From the NCBI RefSeq assembly GCF_010975035.1, contig NZ_JAAIUV010000023.1, forward strand, positions 1-57,753: a stretch of 57,753 nucleotides of DNA, given 5' to 3'. Shown in pieces: positions 46,021 through 54,718 of this stretch. Position 1 is the first letter of the stretch. Each line of letters opens with the position of its first letter. A program made the translations under genes and the position numbers. The notes under the pieces were generated by a model, which was not told the DNA's origin, ran no database searches, and saw only the letters and a program-made list of their open reading frames with translations. The stretch comes from Neobacillus thermocopriae (GTDB taxonomy: Bacteria > Bacillota > Bacilli > Bacillales > Cytobacillaceae).

Positions 46021-46815
46021 TTATTTCCCTTTTAAACTATTTTTATATTGGTCATAGTCCGTTTTCACATAATGAAAGGCTGCTGCATTTCCACCATGAT
46101 CCGGGTGAGTGAGTAATAATAATTTCTTAAACTTGGCTAATATTTCTTTCTCCCCTGCTGTTTTTGAAAGTCCTAATTTACGACGATAATCAGGTGTTGT
46201 TGAAGGAGATACGGTTTGACTCTTTTCTGTATTTTTCTTTTCGTCCTCTTCTTTGCCTTGGCGAGAATAATGTTCTTTTAACCTCAACAATTCATTCCGT
46301 AATTCAATATTTTCTTTTAAAACTCTTCTTGTTTCCTTTTGTAATAAACTTTTTTCATTCTGTAATTCGGCCATTTCTTTATGTAATTTTTCTCTTTGTT
46401 GTTTTAATTCCTTAATGGTATGTTTATAAAACTCTTCCATTCCTTTCATATGTTCATCCTGGGCTTTTAATTTAATCCTTAGTTCACGAACTGTTTTTTC
46501 TTGGTCGGTCACAATGAGTTGAGCCGTTGTATTACCGGATAGATAATCATTGATGTGCTCCCGGTTTCCAATCTTTCGAATCTTCCCTTCATGGAACCAT
46601 TGTTGAACAATTTGAAGCCCTGTGCTTGCCTCTACACCCGCATCTTTAAGTAATTCAATTACTTGATCCGTATCTTCAAGTTTTAAGTCTACTTTCGATG
46701 AATTCCCTGCATATTTAATTTTATGTTCTCGTAACCAGCGCCTAACTGTTTGAATAATTTTTTCGTCAGGAACCCCCGCGCTCCTTAATAATTCAAATGC
46801 TTGATCCGTATTCAC
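46021..46815 (-). CDS. Coiled-coil J-domain protein with duplicated N-terminal module
   Basis: The 264-residue protein has three parts. Residues 2-38 and 49-84 are two copies of a helical module (TDQAFELLRSAGV / TDQVIELLKDAGV, then RRWLREHKIKYAG / QQWFHEGKIRKIG) resembling a small DNA- or protein-binding helix-turn-helix. Residues 105-200 form a charged coiled coil. The C-terminus is a J-domain-like segment (YRRKLGLSKTAGEKEILAKF) with the HPD tripeptide in LLLLTHPDHGGN. HPD suggests contact with DnaK, but the placement at the C-terminus is the reverse of DnaJ. GTG 46815 follows AGGGGG. No named family is recognised. Confidence 0.8.
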   Translation of the reverse strand: MNTDQAFELLRSAGVPDEKIIQTVRRWLREHKIKYAGNSSKVDLKLEDTDQVIELLKDAGVEASTGLQIVQQWFHEGKIRKIGNREHINDYLSGNTTAQLIVTDQEKTVRELRIKLKAQDEHMKGMEEFYKHTIKELKQQREKLHKEMAELQNEKSLLQKETRRVLKENIELRNELLRLKEHYSRQGKEEDEKKNTEKSQTVSPSTTPDYRRKLGLSKTAGEKEILAKFKKLLLLTHPDHGGNAAAFHYVKTDYDQYKNSLKGK

Positions 46816-47288
46816 CTAAATCCCCCTACCATGCTTTTCACATCCAAATGTGTGCAGTACAATCATCGATTTTGTCGAAATGGATTCTTACTACTAATAT
46901 TAATGGAGCCCAAAAATAATGTGAATGGCAAAATACGACTAAAAAAACAAAGATAGAGCCTGCAACTTTACAATAAAATTTTGACTGAACAAGAGATTCA
47001 CAAACCATAATCACTATATTTTACATATTTTTCTTTAAAAGGAACAAAATGAAATTTATTCACCCTAAATTTTGGAACGACAATATTTTCCGTAGCTTTA
47101 ACATAATTACCTCCGCTTCGTAATTTTTCCTGGTTTATGACAATTTTATAGGAAGTTTGTCATATTACTGCTTAAATCGTAAAGTTGTTCATCCAATTAT
47201 AAAGAAATGTAATGCTATTGTTCTGTTAAAAAGGTAACGGAACATGTTAGGGTAGTATCATGAAATTTTATTGGAGGTAGCACACAAC
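46816..47288. other. Intergenic region (473 bp) upstream of the SleB-type hydrolase
   Basis: No secure gene is seen. A leftward frame of about 56 codons (46998-47165) reads like protein (VINQEKLRSGGNYVKATENI) but has no start codon or ribosome site. An inverted repeat GTTCTGTTA (47220-47228) / TAACGGAAC (47235-47243) lies about 45 bases before the hydrolase start and may be part of its control region. Confidence 0.5.
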
Positions 47289-48095
47289 ATGAAGAATTCG
47301 ATGAAAGTATTCGTTGTAGCTTGTGTAGCTACAGTCGGATTTGTGATACACAATTCTACAGCAAGAGCTATTGATGAATATATCGCGAAAAAGGAAGATC
47401 TACTTCCTAAAATCAATCAGGAAAAAGATTCTACTGTTAAGAATATAGATATCAATAAAGAAAAGAATCAAGATGAGCTTCAAGTATCAATGGAAGAAAT
47501 CTTGAAAGAGCCAGAGTTACTAACAGATTCAGAAAAATCCCATAAACAGGATGATTCAAATGTAGAAGAAAAGATGACGAAATCAACTGAATCTGAAGCT
47601 GTAACAAAGGCAGAAGCGGCTCCATCTGAACCTTCGAACCAAGAAGAAAAACCTGTTCAAACAATGGCTCAAGCCGAACCTCAAGTAAAAGCAGAAGAGG
47701 AAAAAGTAGAGGCACCTAAGATTTCTCTTTCTGAAAAAGAAAAAGACTTATTTGCCCGACTAGTGGAAGCGGAAGCAAAAGGTGAACCGTATGAAGGAAA
47801 AGTAGCTGTTGCAACGGTTGTATTAAATCGGGTAGAATCTTCAGAGTTTCCGGATACAGTGACAGAAGTCATTCATGAAAAGGTGGGCAAAGCTTACGCC
47901 TTTACACCCGTACAAAACGGTGAAATTAACAAACCTGCTTCAGAAGAGGCAATCAAAGCCGTTGAAGAAGCTTTAAAACGAGAAGATACGTTAAATCATT
48001 CCATTTATTTCTATAACCCAGAAATTGCCACTGATAGCTGGATCCGTACCCGTCAAACGGTAAAAACGATTGGAAACCATGTTTTTGCGAAATAA
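47289..48095 (+). CDS. Cell-wall hydrolase of the SleB/CwlJ type
   Basis: The protein of about 268 residues has an N-terminal signal or anchor (KVFVVACVATVGFVIHNSTA), a long acidic, lysine-rich linker (about 30-170), and a C-terminal Hydrolase_2 domain (KDLFARLVEAEAKGEPYEGK, AVATVVLNRVESSEFPDTV, NHSIYFYNPE). The Glu in the EAEAKGEPYEGK region is the expected catalytic acid. It should cut peptidoglycan, perhaps spore cortex, but lacks the peptidoglycan-binding repeat of SleB. The ATG at 47289 is 11 bases after GGAGG. 47271 (TTG) would place that ribosome site inside the gene. Confidence 0.82.
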   Translation: MKNSMKVFVVACVATVGFVIHNSTARAIDEYIAKKEDLLPKINQEKDSTVKNIDINKEKNQDELQVSMEEILKEPELLTDSEKSHKQDDSNVEEKMTKSTESEAVTKAEAAPSEPSNQEEKPVQTMAQAEPQVKAEEEKVEAPKISLSEKEKDLFARLVEAEAKGEPYEGKVAVATVVLNRVESSEFPDTVTEVIHEKVGKAYAFTPVQNGEINKPASEEAIKAVEEALKREDTLNHSIYFYNPEIATDSWIRTRQTVKTIGNHVFAK

Positions 48096-48114
48096 TTTAA
48101 GAATGAGAAAATTG

Positions 48115-48154
48115 GCGCGCCAAATAGAAACAACCTATTTGGTGCGCTTTTTTT
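48115..48154 (+). terminator. Terminator of the SleB-type hydrolase gene
   Basis: GCGCGCCAAATAG pairs with CTATTTGGTGCGC (one G-U pair) and is followed by seven T residues. Confidence 0.9.
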
Positions 48155-48170
48155 GATTTATATCGGCATT

Positions 48171-48770
48171 TTATTCTTGTTTCTTTAAATCATCCGGATA
48201 AGTGATCGTATCGATTAACTCTTGATTTGCTTGATCTTTCACATAAATCGTTACTTTTTGGTCCACATCAGCTATTCCCTTATATTGCTGGTACATCATA
48301 CTAGACATGGCAAGTCCCATAGCCGCAAACTTGTCCATACTATTTTGATAGGCCTTTTTATCCACCATCCAAGTAAACTCTGAAAAGGTATCATTATAGG
48401 AAATATCGATAATGGAAACATATTCTTTGTTATTTTTCAAATCGTCAATGGTTTGCAAAATCCCTTCTTTTATTTTCTCCATCATTGTTTTATACGTTTC
48501 CTTAGACATTTTGTAAGTTAATGAACCATCTTCATTTTTAATGACTTCCTTTACACCCTGTTTTTTTGCTTCTGCCATAACGGCATCCATATCTTGACCT
48601 TCGAACATGGATGCTGGAATTTTAATCTCCACATTTTTTGGTCCTTTTTCTACCTCAACTGGCTGTTCTTTTTGTTTCGCCGCTAGCTTCGAAATAGGTT
48701 GACTATTTGAAGAACAAGAAGCAAGAAGGAAAACAAATGCAGCCATAAAGAAATAGGCAAAAGTCCTCAT
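48171..48770 (-). CDS. Lipoprotein of unknown function, 199 residues
   Basis: The start at 48770 follows GGGGG, whereas the longer frame from 48827 has no ribosome site. The N-terminus is a lipoprotein signal ending at lipobox LLASC (Cys at residue 19 of the short form). The mature part is charged with an FEGQDMDAVMAEAKKQGVKE segment, then strands and helices (MVDKKAYQNSMDKFAAMGLA). I do not recognise the family. It is single and convergent with the hydrolase gene. Confidence 0.78.
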   Translation of the reverse strand: MRTFAYFFMAAFVFLLASCSSNSQPISKLAAKQKEQPVEVEKGPKNVEIKIPASMFEGQDMDAVMAEAKKQGVKEVIKNEDGSLTYKMSKETYKTMMEKIKEGILQTIDDLKNNKEYVSIIDISYNDTFSEFTWMVDKKAYQNSMDKFAAMGLAMSSMMYQQYKGIADVDQKVTIYVKDQANQELIDTITYPDDLKKQE

Positions 48771-48935
48771 TTTACTACCCCCAGTTAATAGATCATTTAT
48801 ACTCTTTTTTGTAGGATGATTTTCCACACTAATTATATATACAAATCCATAAATGGTAAAATTTTTATTAACGGAAATACATAAAAAATTGAAATGTATT
48901 AAGTATAGATGGTCATCCTTTTATTGCTCATCATG

Positions 48936-48978
48936 AAAAAAAGCAATGGAAGGATTATTACTTTTCTCCTACCATTGC
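48936..48978 (-). terminator. Terminator of the SEC-C gene
   Basis: GCAATGG (48943-48949) pairs with CCATTGC (48972-48978), with further AGGA/TCCT pairing inside, and is followed leftward by TTTTTTT. Confidence 0.8.
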
Positions 48979-49029
48979 AACATGCTACTATGGTTACTTT
49001 TGAAAGGGTTAATTAGGTGAATTGGCCCG

Positions 49030-50244
49030 TTATTTTCCGCAACATTTTTTATATTTTTTTCCACTTCCGCAAGGGCATGGTTCATTACGACCAATTTTTC
49101 TTCTTGATTGGATATCAACCACATTATTTTTTTGAATTGGCGATGGTTGTAAATGTCTCTTTTCAATTTGCACTAACTCATTTTGTGTATATCCTTTTAG
49201 GAACCATTCTCTTGTATGATTCATAAGATGGACAATTTTTTCCATACAGGCATTGATCGTATCGAAACCTTCAAATTCTAACATCGTTTGTAAATATCGA
49301 AGAATATCTCCTGGTCCTTCACCAATTCTAATCGCAAACTGACATTCTTCAGCAATGGAATCAGCATCTTCTTTGCTAATTTCATAATTTTGTCTTAAAA
49401 ACTGAACAAAGCGCTGATAACTTTCATTCCGATCAACAAAGTTTGGTTCTCCTGCTTTGATCAGCTGCTCTTTTGAAAAAGGATAAAAATCGAGAATTTT
49501 TCTTTTTTGGTGTTCCATTTTTACTCGATTCGGGTCCAATACTCTAATATTTGAAAAAACCTCGTCGTTGATCATGATTTGCTCGTAATAGAAATGAGCA
49601 TGATCAATCACAGAAAGATAATCAGAAACGGGAACTTCTTTTTTTGTATATTTTTTCAGCATTGCCAATAATTCTCTCAAGGTTAGAGAACCATAATAAT
49701 AGAGAAGTCCGTGAGTCAATTTGATCCATTCTGTGTTTCGACGAATAATTGGTTTCCATTTTGAATGATCCGTTTGCGAACCAAGTATTTTCATCCATTC
49801 TTCTGGCATGGCCAAAACTTTTTTGCCATTGTTCATTCCAGGAAACAGAATCCCACAATTACGAAAATACTCCATCTGGTTATTCGTTAAATTTGGTTCA
49901 ACAACCACGCCGTCATGGCGAAGGGCTTTTTGAATCATTTCGTATCGTTCCTGATCGATCGTCAAAAACATATTATCTACTAATTCGGGAATTTTTGATT
50001 GTAATACTTCAATTAAATCTCCCTTTTTTAATTGGCTTACACCGGTAATTTGATAATGTCTCCTAATTTGGCTCAGATCATCTTTCGTCAGTCTAGCAAG
50101 ACTATCCTTTAAGGATATAGGTAATGAAATATCACTCCACATCTTTAATTCCCGTTTTTGCTGAGATTTTCTCGACATTTCATTCTTATCCTGTGAAGAT
50201 CCGAGTAATTGTTGAACCGCTTCTTTTTCGCTGTTTCTACTCAT
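49030..50244 (-). CDS. SEC-C motif protein, 404 residues
   Basis: The C-terminus is a complete SEC-C zinc motif, [19 protein letters not shown], with the C-x-C-x8-CC (or CH) ligands seen in SecA and YecA-type proteins. The N-terminal 80 residues contain a SAP/Rho-N-like pair of helices ([28 protein letters not shown]). The middle is a predicted helical and winged region of no known family. It may bind nucleic acid, ribosomes or SecB-like partners. ATG 50244 is eight bases past GAGG. GTG 50253 would overlap the ribosome site. It lies upstream of no obvious operon partner. Confidence 0.8.
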   Translation of the reverse strand: MSRNSEKEAVQQLLGSSQDKNEMSRKSQQKRELKMWSDISLPISLKDSLARLTKDDLSQIRRHYQITGVSQLKKGDLIEVLQSKIPELVDNMFLTIDQERYEMIQKALRHDGVVVEPNLTNNQMEYFRNCGILFPGMNNGKKVLAMPEEWMKILGSQTDHSKWKPIIRRNTEWIKLTHGLLYYYGSLTLRELLAMLKKYTKKEVPVSDYLSVIDHAHFYYEQIMINDEVFSNIRVLDPNRVKMEHQKRKILDFYPFSKEQLIKAGEPNFVDRNESYQRFVQFLRQNYEISKEDADSIAEECQFAIRIGEGPGDILRYLQTMLEFEGFDTINACMEKIVHLMNHTREWFLKGYTQNELVQIEKRHLQPSPIQKNNVVDIQSRRKIGRNEPCPCGSGKKYKKCCGK

Positions 50245-50341
50245 GTTGTTCACCTCGGAAAAAAATCGTGTCTATATCATCCTTCTAATTTTCAACTTTT
50301 TTATTATCTAATAGAACAAATGTATTTTCAATTGGTAAACC

Positions 50342-50380
50342 AAATAAAAATCTGTAGACAAATGGGACTGTCTACAGATT
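50342..50380 (-). terminator. Terminator of the FtsZ-type gene
   Basis: AATCTGTAGACA (50349-50360) pairs perfectly with TGTCTACAGATT (50369-50380) and is followed leftward by TTTTTATTT. Confidence 0.9.
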
Positions 50381-50388
50381 ATTCCATC

Positions 50389-51696
50389 TTATCTAAAACG
50401 ACTTCTTCTTCGGAAGAATGCTGGTAATTCTAATTCATCTTCTGAAGAGCGGTCATGTTCATGCTCCGATTCTACATGCTTGTAAGAATATCGGTCATTT
50501 TGCAATGAGGTATCCTCCTGCTTGTAGACGTTTCGGTTATAATAAAAATCCGTTTCTTCTTGATTGTAATGATTTCGATGATCATCCATATTCGTATTTT
50601 CTGACATATAACCCTTCCGATTATAGTCCATATCCGCTTCATTAGACATGTTAGTACCTTCTACAGAAATGGTACGCGGTTGTTCTGTTCGATAGAGGTT
50701 GGATATCGGACGAGAGGATGGCTTTTTAAAGGTTGATTGTTCCTCCTCGTTAAAGCCTGTCGCAATAACCGTAACAATGATTTCATCTTTTAAATTTTCA
50801 TTAATAACAGATCCAAAAATCATATTTAATTCATCGTGAGAAGCAGAAGAAACGATTTCCGCGGCCTCCTGAACCTCATAAAGACTTAAATTATGGCCAC
50901 CGGTAATGTTCATAATAACCCCTTGTGCCCCATTAATAGATGTTTCAAGCAGCGGGCTATTTAATGCTTTTTTAGCAGCTTCGGCCGCTCGGTTGCTACC
51001 TTTGGCCACACCAATTCCCATTAATGCTGTTCCTTTATGAGACATGACAGTTTTGATATCCGCAAAATCAAGGTTGATTAAACCAGGTACAGCTATTAAA
51101 TCGGATATCCCTTGAACACCTTGACGCAACACATTATCCGCTTCACGAAAAGCTTCCAACATAGGCGTCTTTTTATCAATGATTTCTAATAAACGATCAT
51201 TTGGAATAATGATTAACGTGTCTACCGATTCTCTCATTTCTTTAATCCCACGTTCAGCGTTTACCGCACGCTTATGGCCTTCAAATTTAAACGGACGTGT
51301 AACTACTCCAACCGTTAAAGCACCTATTTTTCGTGCAATTTTAGCAATTTCAGGAGCGGCACCAGTACCCGTACCTCCACCCATTCCGGCGGTAACGAAA
51401 ACCATATCTGCTCCAGCCAATACTTCTTCAATCTGCTGTTTGCTTTCTTCTACGGCTCTTTTTCCAATATCAGGATTGGCTCCTGCTCCTAGTCCTCTTG
51501 TTAAAGCCGCACCTATTTGCATCTTAATCTCCGCTCTTGATTGTTGAAGTGCTTGTGCATCTGTATTAACAGCGATGAATTCTACTCCTTCTACTCCTGC
51601 CTCGATCATCCTGTTCACGGCATTATTTCCCCCACCGCCTACTCCAATCACTTTAATCGAGGCAAATTGATCGATTGGTGTATCATAATCAAACAT
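50389..51696 (-). CDS. ftsZ: FtsZ-type cell-division GTPase, stand-alone, with 14-residue tail repeats
   Basis: The GTPase core is a full Fts[20 protein letters not shown], the GTP-binding [31 protein letters not shown], and the catalytic T7 loop [11 protein letters not shown]. The C-terminal peptide is intact ([15 protein letters not shown]). What differs is the linker: residues about 356-425 are five degenerate 14-residue repeats with an invariant Arg at position 5 and Tyr at position 8 in four of them. No ftsA, mur or other dcw gene is near, so this may be a second FtsZ. ATG 51696 aligns with B. subtilis FtsZ. Upstream in-frame ATGs at 51702 and 51726 exist. Confidence 0.9.
   Translation of the reverse strand: MFDYDTPIDQFASIKVIGVGGGGNNAVNRMIEAGVEGVEFIAVNTDAQALQQSRAEIKMQIGAALTRGLGAGANPDIGKRAVEESKQQIEEVLAGADMVFVTAGMGGGTGTGAAPEIAKIARKIGALTVGVVTRPFKFEGHKRAVNAERGIKEMRESVDTLIIIPNDRLLEIIDKKTPMLEAFREADNVLRQGVQGISDLIAVPGLINLDFADIKTVMSHKGTALMGIGVAKGSNRAAEAAKKALNSPLLETSINGAQGVIMNITGGHNLSLYEVQEAAEIVSSASHDELNMIFGSVINENLKDEIIVTVIATGFNEEEQSTFKKPSSRPISNLYRTEQPRTISVEGTNMSNEADMDYNRKGYMSENTNMDDHRNHYNQEETDFYYNRNVYKQEDTSLQNDRYSYKHVESEHEHDRSSEDELELPAFFRRRSRFR
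50464..50631 (-). repeat. Degenerate 42-bp tandem repeats encoding the FtsZ linker
   Basis: Four successive 42-base units encode the 14-residue blocks [42 protein letters not shown] and [15 protein letters not shown] fifth, partial block (HEHDRSS...) merges into the C-terminal peptide. The protein phase is kept, but codons have diverged, so the expansion is not recent. Confidence 0.8.
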
Positions 51697-51983
51697 ACGC
51701 ATCCCTCTTCCTACAACAACTTTCATAAATATATGATTCGAATCTATTTATAGGATAATAGAAAATATTTTATGTAATTACATCAAATATAATAGGCTTA
51801 ATATTTAGTATACACAAGCATTGTATTTCTTTTTTTAAGCTAAGTTAACATTCTATTTACAAATTTGTTATTCCTTTATATTTGATGATTTTTTTCATTC
51901 TTTAGTAGAGTAGATTGTCATCGAAAGATAGAATGGCTGTGTGCTATTCCCTAATTTTTATTCTTTTTCGTATTCATTCTTCC

Positions 51984-52868
51984 TTATTTTGAACGACCTG
52001 TTAATGATTCCACAAACTGAATAAATGCTTTCGTGACGTTCCATTCTAATGATTCTTTATGATAATACATCCAAGTTCTGCGTAGGATTGGTTTTCCATT
52101 TTGGTGTGTTAAATCCACTTTGTAAATATTTTCTGTATCTTTGAGCATGCGGCTAGGCAAAATGCCATAGCCCAACCCATTCATCACCATTTTCATACAT
52201 GTATCCACTTGATCTACTTCAATACTAATGAAAGGTGGCTGTATATAGTTCTCAGCCCACCAATTGTCTATTAAGGTTTTTAATAAAACATCCCCACTAT
52301 AATCAATTCTAGGAAGATGTGGTAAATTTACAAGATCGATAGGTTCTTTAGAAGCAATGGAAACTGTTTCTTCTAATAATAAATGCTTTTTCAGTCCTCG
52401 AGAATTATAGTCGCCTCTCACAAAGCCGATATGAACGTCCTTATTATGGATCAGTTTGGTAACATCTTTACTCCACCCTGTCACCACTTTAAAATCCACA
52501 TGCGGGTACTGTTCCTTAAATAATTTTAACATAGAAGGCAATTCATAATTGGCAAAAAAGTTAGATACTCCCAATTTTAACGTTCCTGCGACTGCATTGC
52601 CAGCATGATTGCTCATATTCCTTACATGCTCTTTAATTTTATTAAATTGTTCAAGGATTTCATCCGCACATCGGACAAGATATTCTCCCTCAGCGGTAAA
52701 ATGAACCCCTCTACTTTCACGAGTGACGATTTTGACTCCCAATTCTTCCTCCATGTGCTTTAAACGATTGGTCAATGCAGGCTGGGTAATATACAAAAGA
52801 CGCGCTGCTTTCGTCAGGTTTTTCTGACTATAAAGAACCCTTAATATTTCCCAATCACGATAATCCAC
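51984..52868 (-). CDS. LysR-family transcriptional regulator
   Basis: The GTG at 52868 gives a protein of 294 residues that starts (M)DYRDWEILRVLYSQKNLTKA like other LysR proteins and has AGGG eight bases upstream. Longer frames exist (52874, 52928) but are less fitting. The helix-turn-helix is LTKAARLLYITQPALTNRLK. The effector domain ends in a region with GYGILPS. The target is unknown. No neighbouring operon is divergent from it except the small gene at 53017. Confidence 0.85.
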   Translation of the reverse strand: MDYRDWEILRVLYSQKNLTKAARLLYITQPALTNRLKHMEEELGVKIVTRESRGVHFTAEGEYLVRCADEILEQFNKIKEHVRNMSNHAGNAVAGTLKLGVSNFFANYELPSMLKLFKEQYPHVDFKVVTGWSKDVTKLIHNKDVHIGFVRGDYNSRGLKKHLLLEETVSIASKEPIDLVNLPHLPRIDYSGDVLLKTLIDNWWAENYIQPPFISIEVDQVDTCMKMVMNGLGYGILPSRMLKDTENIYKVDLTHQNGKPILRRTWMYYHKESLEWNVTKAFIQFVESLTGRSK

Positions 52869-53016
52869 AAACATCACCCTAAATTTTCCATATAAAAAAT
52901 TTTTATATTTCACCATAACAATTAACAATTTTATTTATTTCCATTATTGCATTACCATTATCTCATAGCAACCAATCATTTATATATATATGGTTAATTT
53001 TAGGAGGTCCTATTCA

Positions 53017-53172
53017 ATGTGGGTAATCACTCATTTTTCAAATTCATCTTTTACACAATATGAATTCGAAACAGAAGAACAAGCGCGAGAAGCACTTAAA
53101 AACATGAAAGGATGCAATATCCTATCCGAAGTCGTTTATTACAATGACCCATGTTTTGAAGAAGTAGCTTAA
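53017..53172 (+). CDS. Small hypothetical protein, 51 residues
   Basis: ATG 53017 follows AGGAGG and the frame ends at 53172. The product has aromatic and acidic residues (MWVITHFSNSSFTQYEFETE, then ALKNMKGCNILSEVVYYNDP), a compact strand-helix-strand pattern, and two cysteines. I recall similar small Bacillus proteins but no function. It stands divergent from the LysR gene. Confidence 0.7.
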   Translation: MWVITHFSNSSFTQYEFETEEQAREALKNMKGCNILSEVVYYNDPCFEEVA

Positions 53173-53180
53173 CATATATG

Positions 53181-53235
53181 AAAGGGGACGGAGCTGGAAG
53201 GCAAATGGTGCCAACTAATCCGTCCCTTTGCTTTA
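53181..53235 (+). terminator. Large hairpin after the 51-residue gene
   Basis: AAAGGGGACGGA (53181-53192) pairs with TCCGTCCCTTTG (53219-53230) with one bulge, and an inner GGC/GCC stem (GGCAAATGGTGCC) is nested in the loop. CTTTATCTTT follows. It may be a terminator or a small structured repeat. Confidence 0.6.
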
Positions 53236-53330
53236 TCTTTTTATATTTCGAACATGCATCATCGACTTTCCCTTTTTCCCTTCAGCTGAGATCTTCATCT
53301 TCCTCCTTTCTAAAAATAAACAGAAATTTC

Positions 53331-53360
53331 TTCATGTATTCGAACATTTTTTCATACTAT
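53331..53360 (+). promoter_or_regulatory. Candidate SigE promoter of cwlJ
   Basis: A -10 CATACTAT (53353-53360) and a -35-like TTCATGTA (53331-53338) are 14 bases apart, close to the mother-cell sigma-E pattern, and start about 20 bases upstream of cwlJ. CwlJ is a mother-cell gene in B. subtilis, which supports the call. Confidence 0.6.
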
Positions 53361-53378
53361 AAATGTGGGGGTGGAAAA

Positions 53379-53819
53379 ATGCCACGAATAAACTATCGAG
53401 ATTCGGACGTTTCTTTAATGGCTCGAATGATGAGAGCAGAAGCTGAAGGTGAAGGAAAACTGGGAATGCTAATGGTCGGAAATGTGATTGTCAATCGAGT
53501 GATAGCCGATTGTTTAGATTTTAAACAGGTAAGAACTGTTCCCCAAGTGATTTTTCAAGTGCAAGGAGGGAACTATTCCTTTGAAGCGGTTCAAAAGGGA
53601 AATGTCTTTTATCAAAGAGCCAGAACTTCTGAAAAGAGACTAGCCAAACAGAATTTGGAATATTGGAGACAACATCCATCTAAATATGCTCTTTGGTATT
53701 TTAATCCATATGCTCCTTGTCCTCCCACATGGTATGGTCAACCACATTCTGGGCAATATAAGCAGCATTGTTATTATGAACCAAAAGCTGGGACATGTGA
53801 TAGTGTTTATATAGGATAA
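53379..53819 (+). CDS. cwlJ: Spore cortex-lytic cell-wall hydrolase CwlJ
   Basis: The 146-residue protein is a single Hydrolase_2 domain: DVSLMARMMRAEAEGEGKLG with the catalytic Glu, MLMVGNVIVNRVIADC, FYQRARTSEKRLAKQ and KYALWYFNPYAPCPPTWYGQ. It matches B. subtilis CwlJ (142 residues), which degrades spore cortex during germination and needs GerQ for its location. ATG 53379 follows GGGGGTGG. No gerQ gene adjoins it here. It converges on ssuB. Confidence 0.9.
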   Translation: MPRINYRDSDVSLMARMMRAEAEGEGKLGMLMVGNVIVNRVIADCLDFKQVRTVPQVIFQVQGGNYSFEAVQKGNVFYQRARTSEKRLAKQNLEYWRQHPSKYALWYFNPYAPCPPTWYGQPHSGQYKQHCYYEPKAGTCDSVYIG

Positions 53820-53832
53820 CCCCAAAATAAAA

Positions 53833-53900
53833 GGGGCGGTTCCCTACCATACTTGCTTTTATAAGAAGTATGAAATAGGGCCGTCCCCATTGTTTTTTTG
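53833..53900 (+). terminator. Terminator of cwlJ, multi-armed hairpin
   Basis: GGGGCGG (53833-53839) pairs with CCGTCCCC (53881-53888), with inner CTA/TAG and ATACTT/AAGTAT stems. A run of TTTTTTT follows. Confidence 0.8.
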
Positions 53901-53928
53901 TATCAAACACTACCGTGAATGATCTATT

Positions 53929-54705
53929 TCATTGCGATTCTACGGCCGGCAGATTACTATTTGACTCAACTGTCATCCTTTTATTTCCTAAAATTTTATT
54001 TAAGATTTGATTCACTAGTTTCATAAATAGTGGATGATCACGGTGCCGTGGATAAGGTAATCGGACAGGTACTTCTAATGCAATACGACCTTCTTCTATA
54101 ATGACCACCCTGTTGGCTAATGCTACCGCTTCCTCTACATCATGGGTGACGAGAATGGCTGTGAGTTGCTTTTCTTTCCATAACTTTTCTATTAATTCAT
54201 GCATTTCAATACGAGTTAAGGCATCCAAAGCCCCAAGAGGCTCATCTAACAGCAATAACTTTGGCTCATGAATGAGGGCTCTAGCAAGAGCAACTCGTTG
54301 CTTTTGCCCCCCTGAAAGTTCAGATGGCCATGAATGTAAACGGTCCCCTAGCCCAACCTGTTGCAAGATTTGTTCAATTTGTTGTTTTTGAGATTCCTCC
54401 TTTAAGCCAATCGCCACGTTATCGTAAACATTTTTCCACGGAAGGAGTCGACCATCTTGGAACATGATTTTGGCCAATCGATTTCTTCCTCTCCATTCCT
54501 CTCCATTTACTAGGAGCCTACCTGAAGTGGGAGCTTCCAAACCTGCTAGTATCCGTAGTAGCGTGCTTTTGCCGCAGCCACTTTTACCGACAATAGCTAT
54601 GAAATCCCCTTGATGAATCTGTAAATCTATTTTTCTTAATACTTCTTTTTCTCCAAAATCTTTTCGGATATTCAACAGTTTCACGATCGGTTGTTCTATA
54701 GCCAC
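53929..54705 (-). CDS. ssuB: Aliphatic sulfonate ABC transporter, ATPase SsuB
   Basis: SsuB hydrolyses ATP to power sulfonate uptake through SsuC. The 258-residue protein has Walker A VGKSGCGKST, the Q-loop region MFQDGRLLPWKNV, the ABC signature LSGGQKQRVALARALIHEP, Walker B LLLLDEPLGALD and the switch VTHDVEEAV. The GTG at 54705 is nine bases after AAGGGG, inside ssuC's stop region. An ATG at 54726 overlaps ssuC by 8 bases and lacks a ribosome site. It is the last gene of ssuA-D-C-B. Confidence 0.92.
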   Translation of the reverse strand: MAIEQPIVKLLNIRKDFGEKEVLRKIDLQIHQGDFIAIVGKSGCGKSTLLRILAGLEAPTSGRLLVNGEEWRGRNRLAKIMFQDGRLLPWKNVYDNVAIGLKEESQKQQIEQILQQVGLGDRLHSWPSELSGGQKQRVALARALIHEPKLLLLDEPLGALDALTRIEMHELIEKLWKEKQLTAILVTHDVEEAVALANRVVIIEEGRIALEVPVRLPYPRHRDHPLFMKLVNQILNKILGNKRMTVESNSNLPAVESQ

Positions 54706-54718
54706 TACTCTACACCCC

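Noticed and set aside
46998..47165. Leftward frame of about 56 codons upstream of the J-domain gene
   Set aside because: No start codon or ribosome site. Could be a decayed gene, but chance in AT-rich DNA is as likely.
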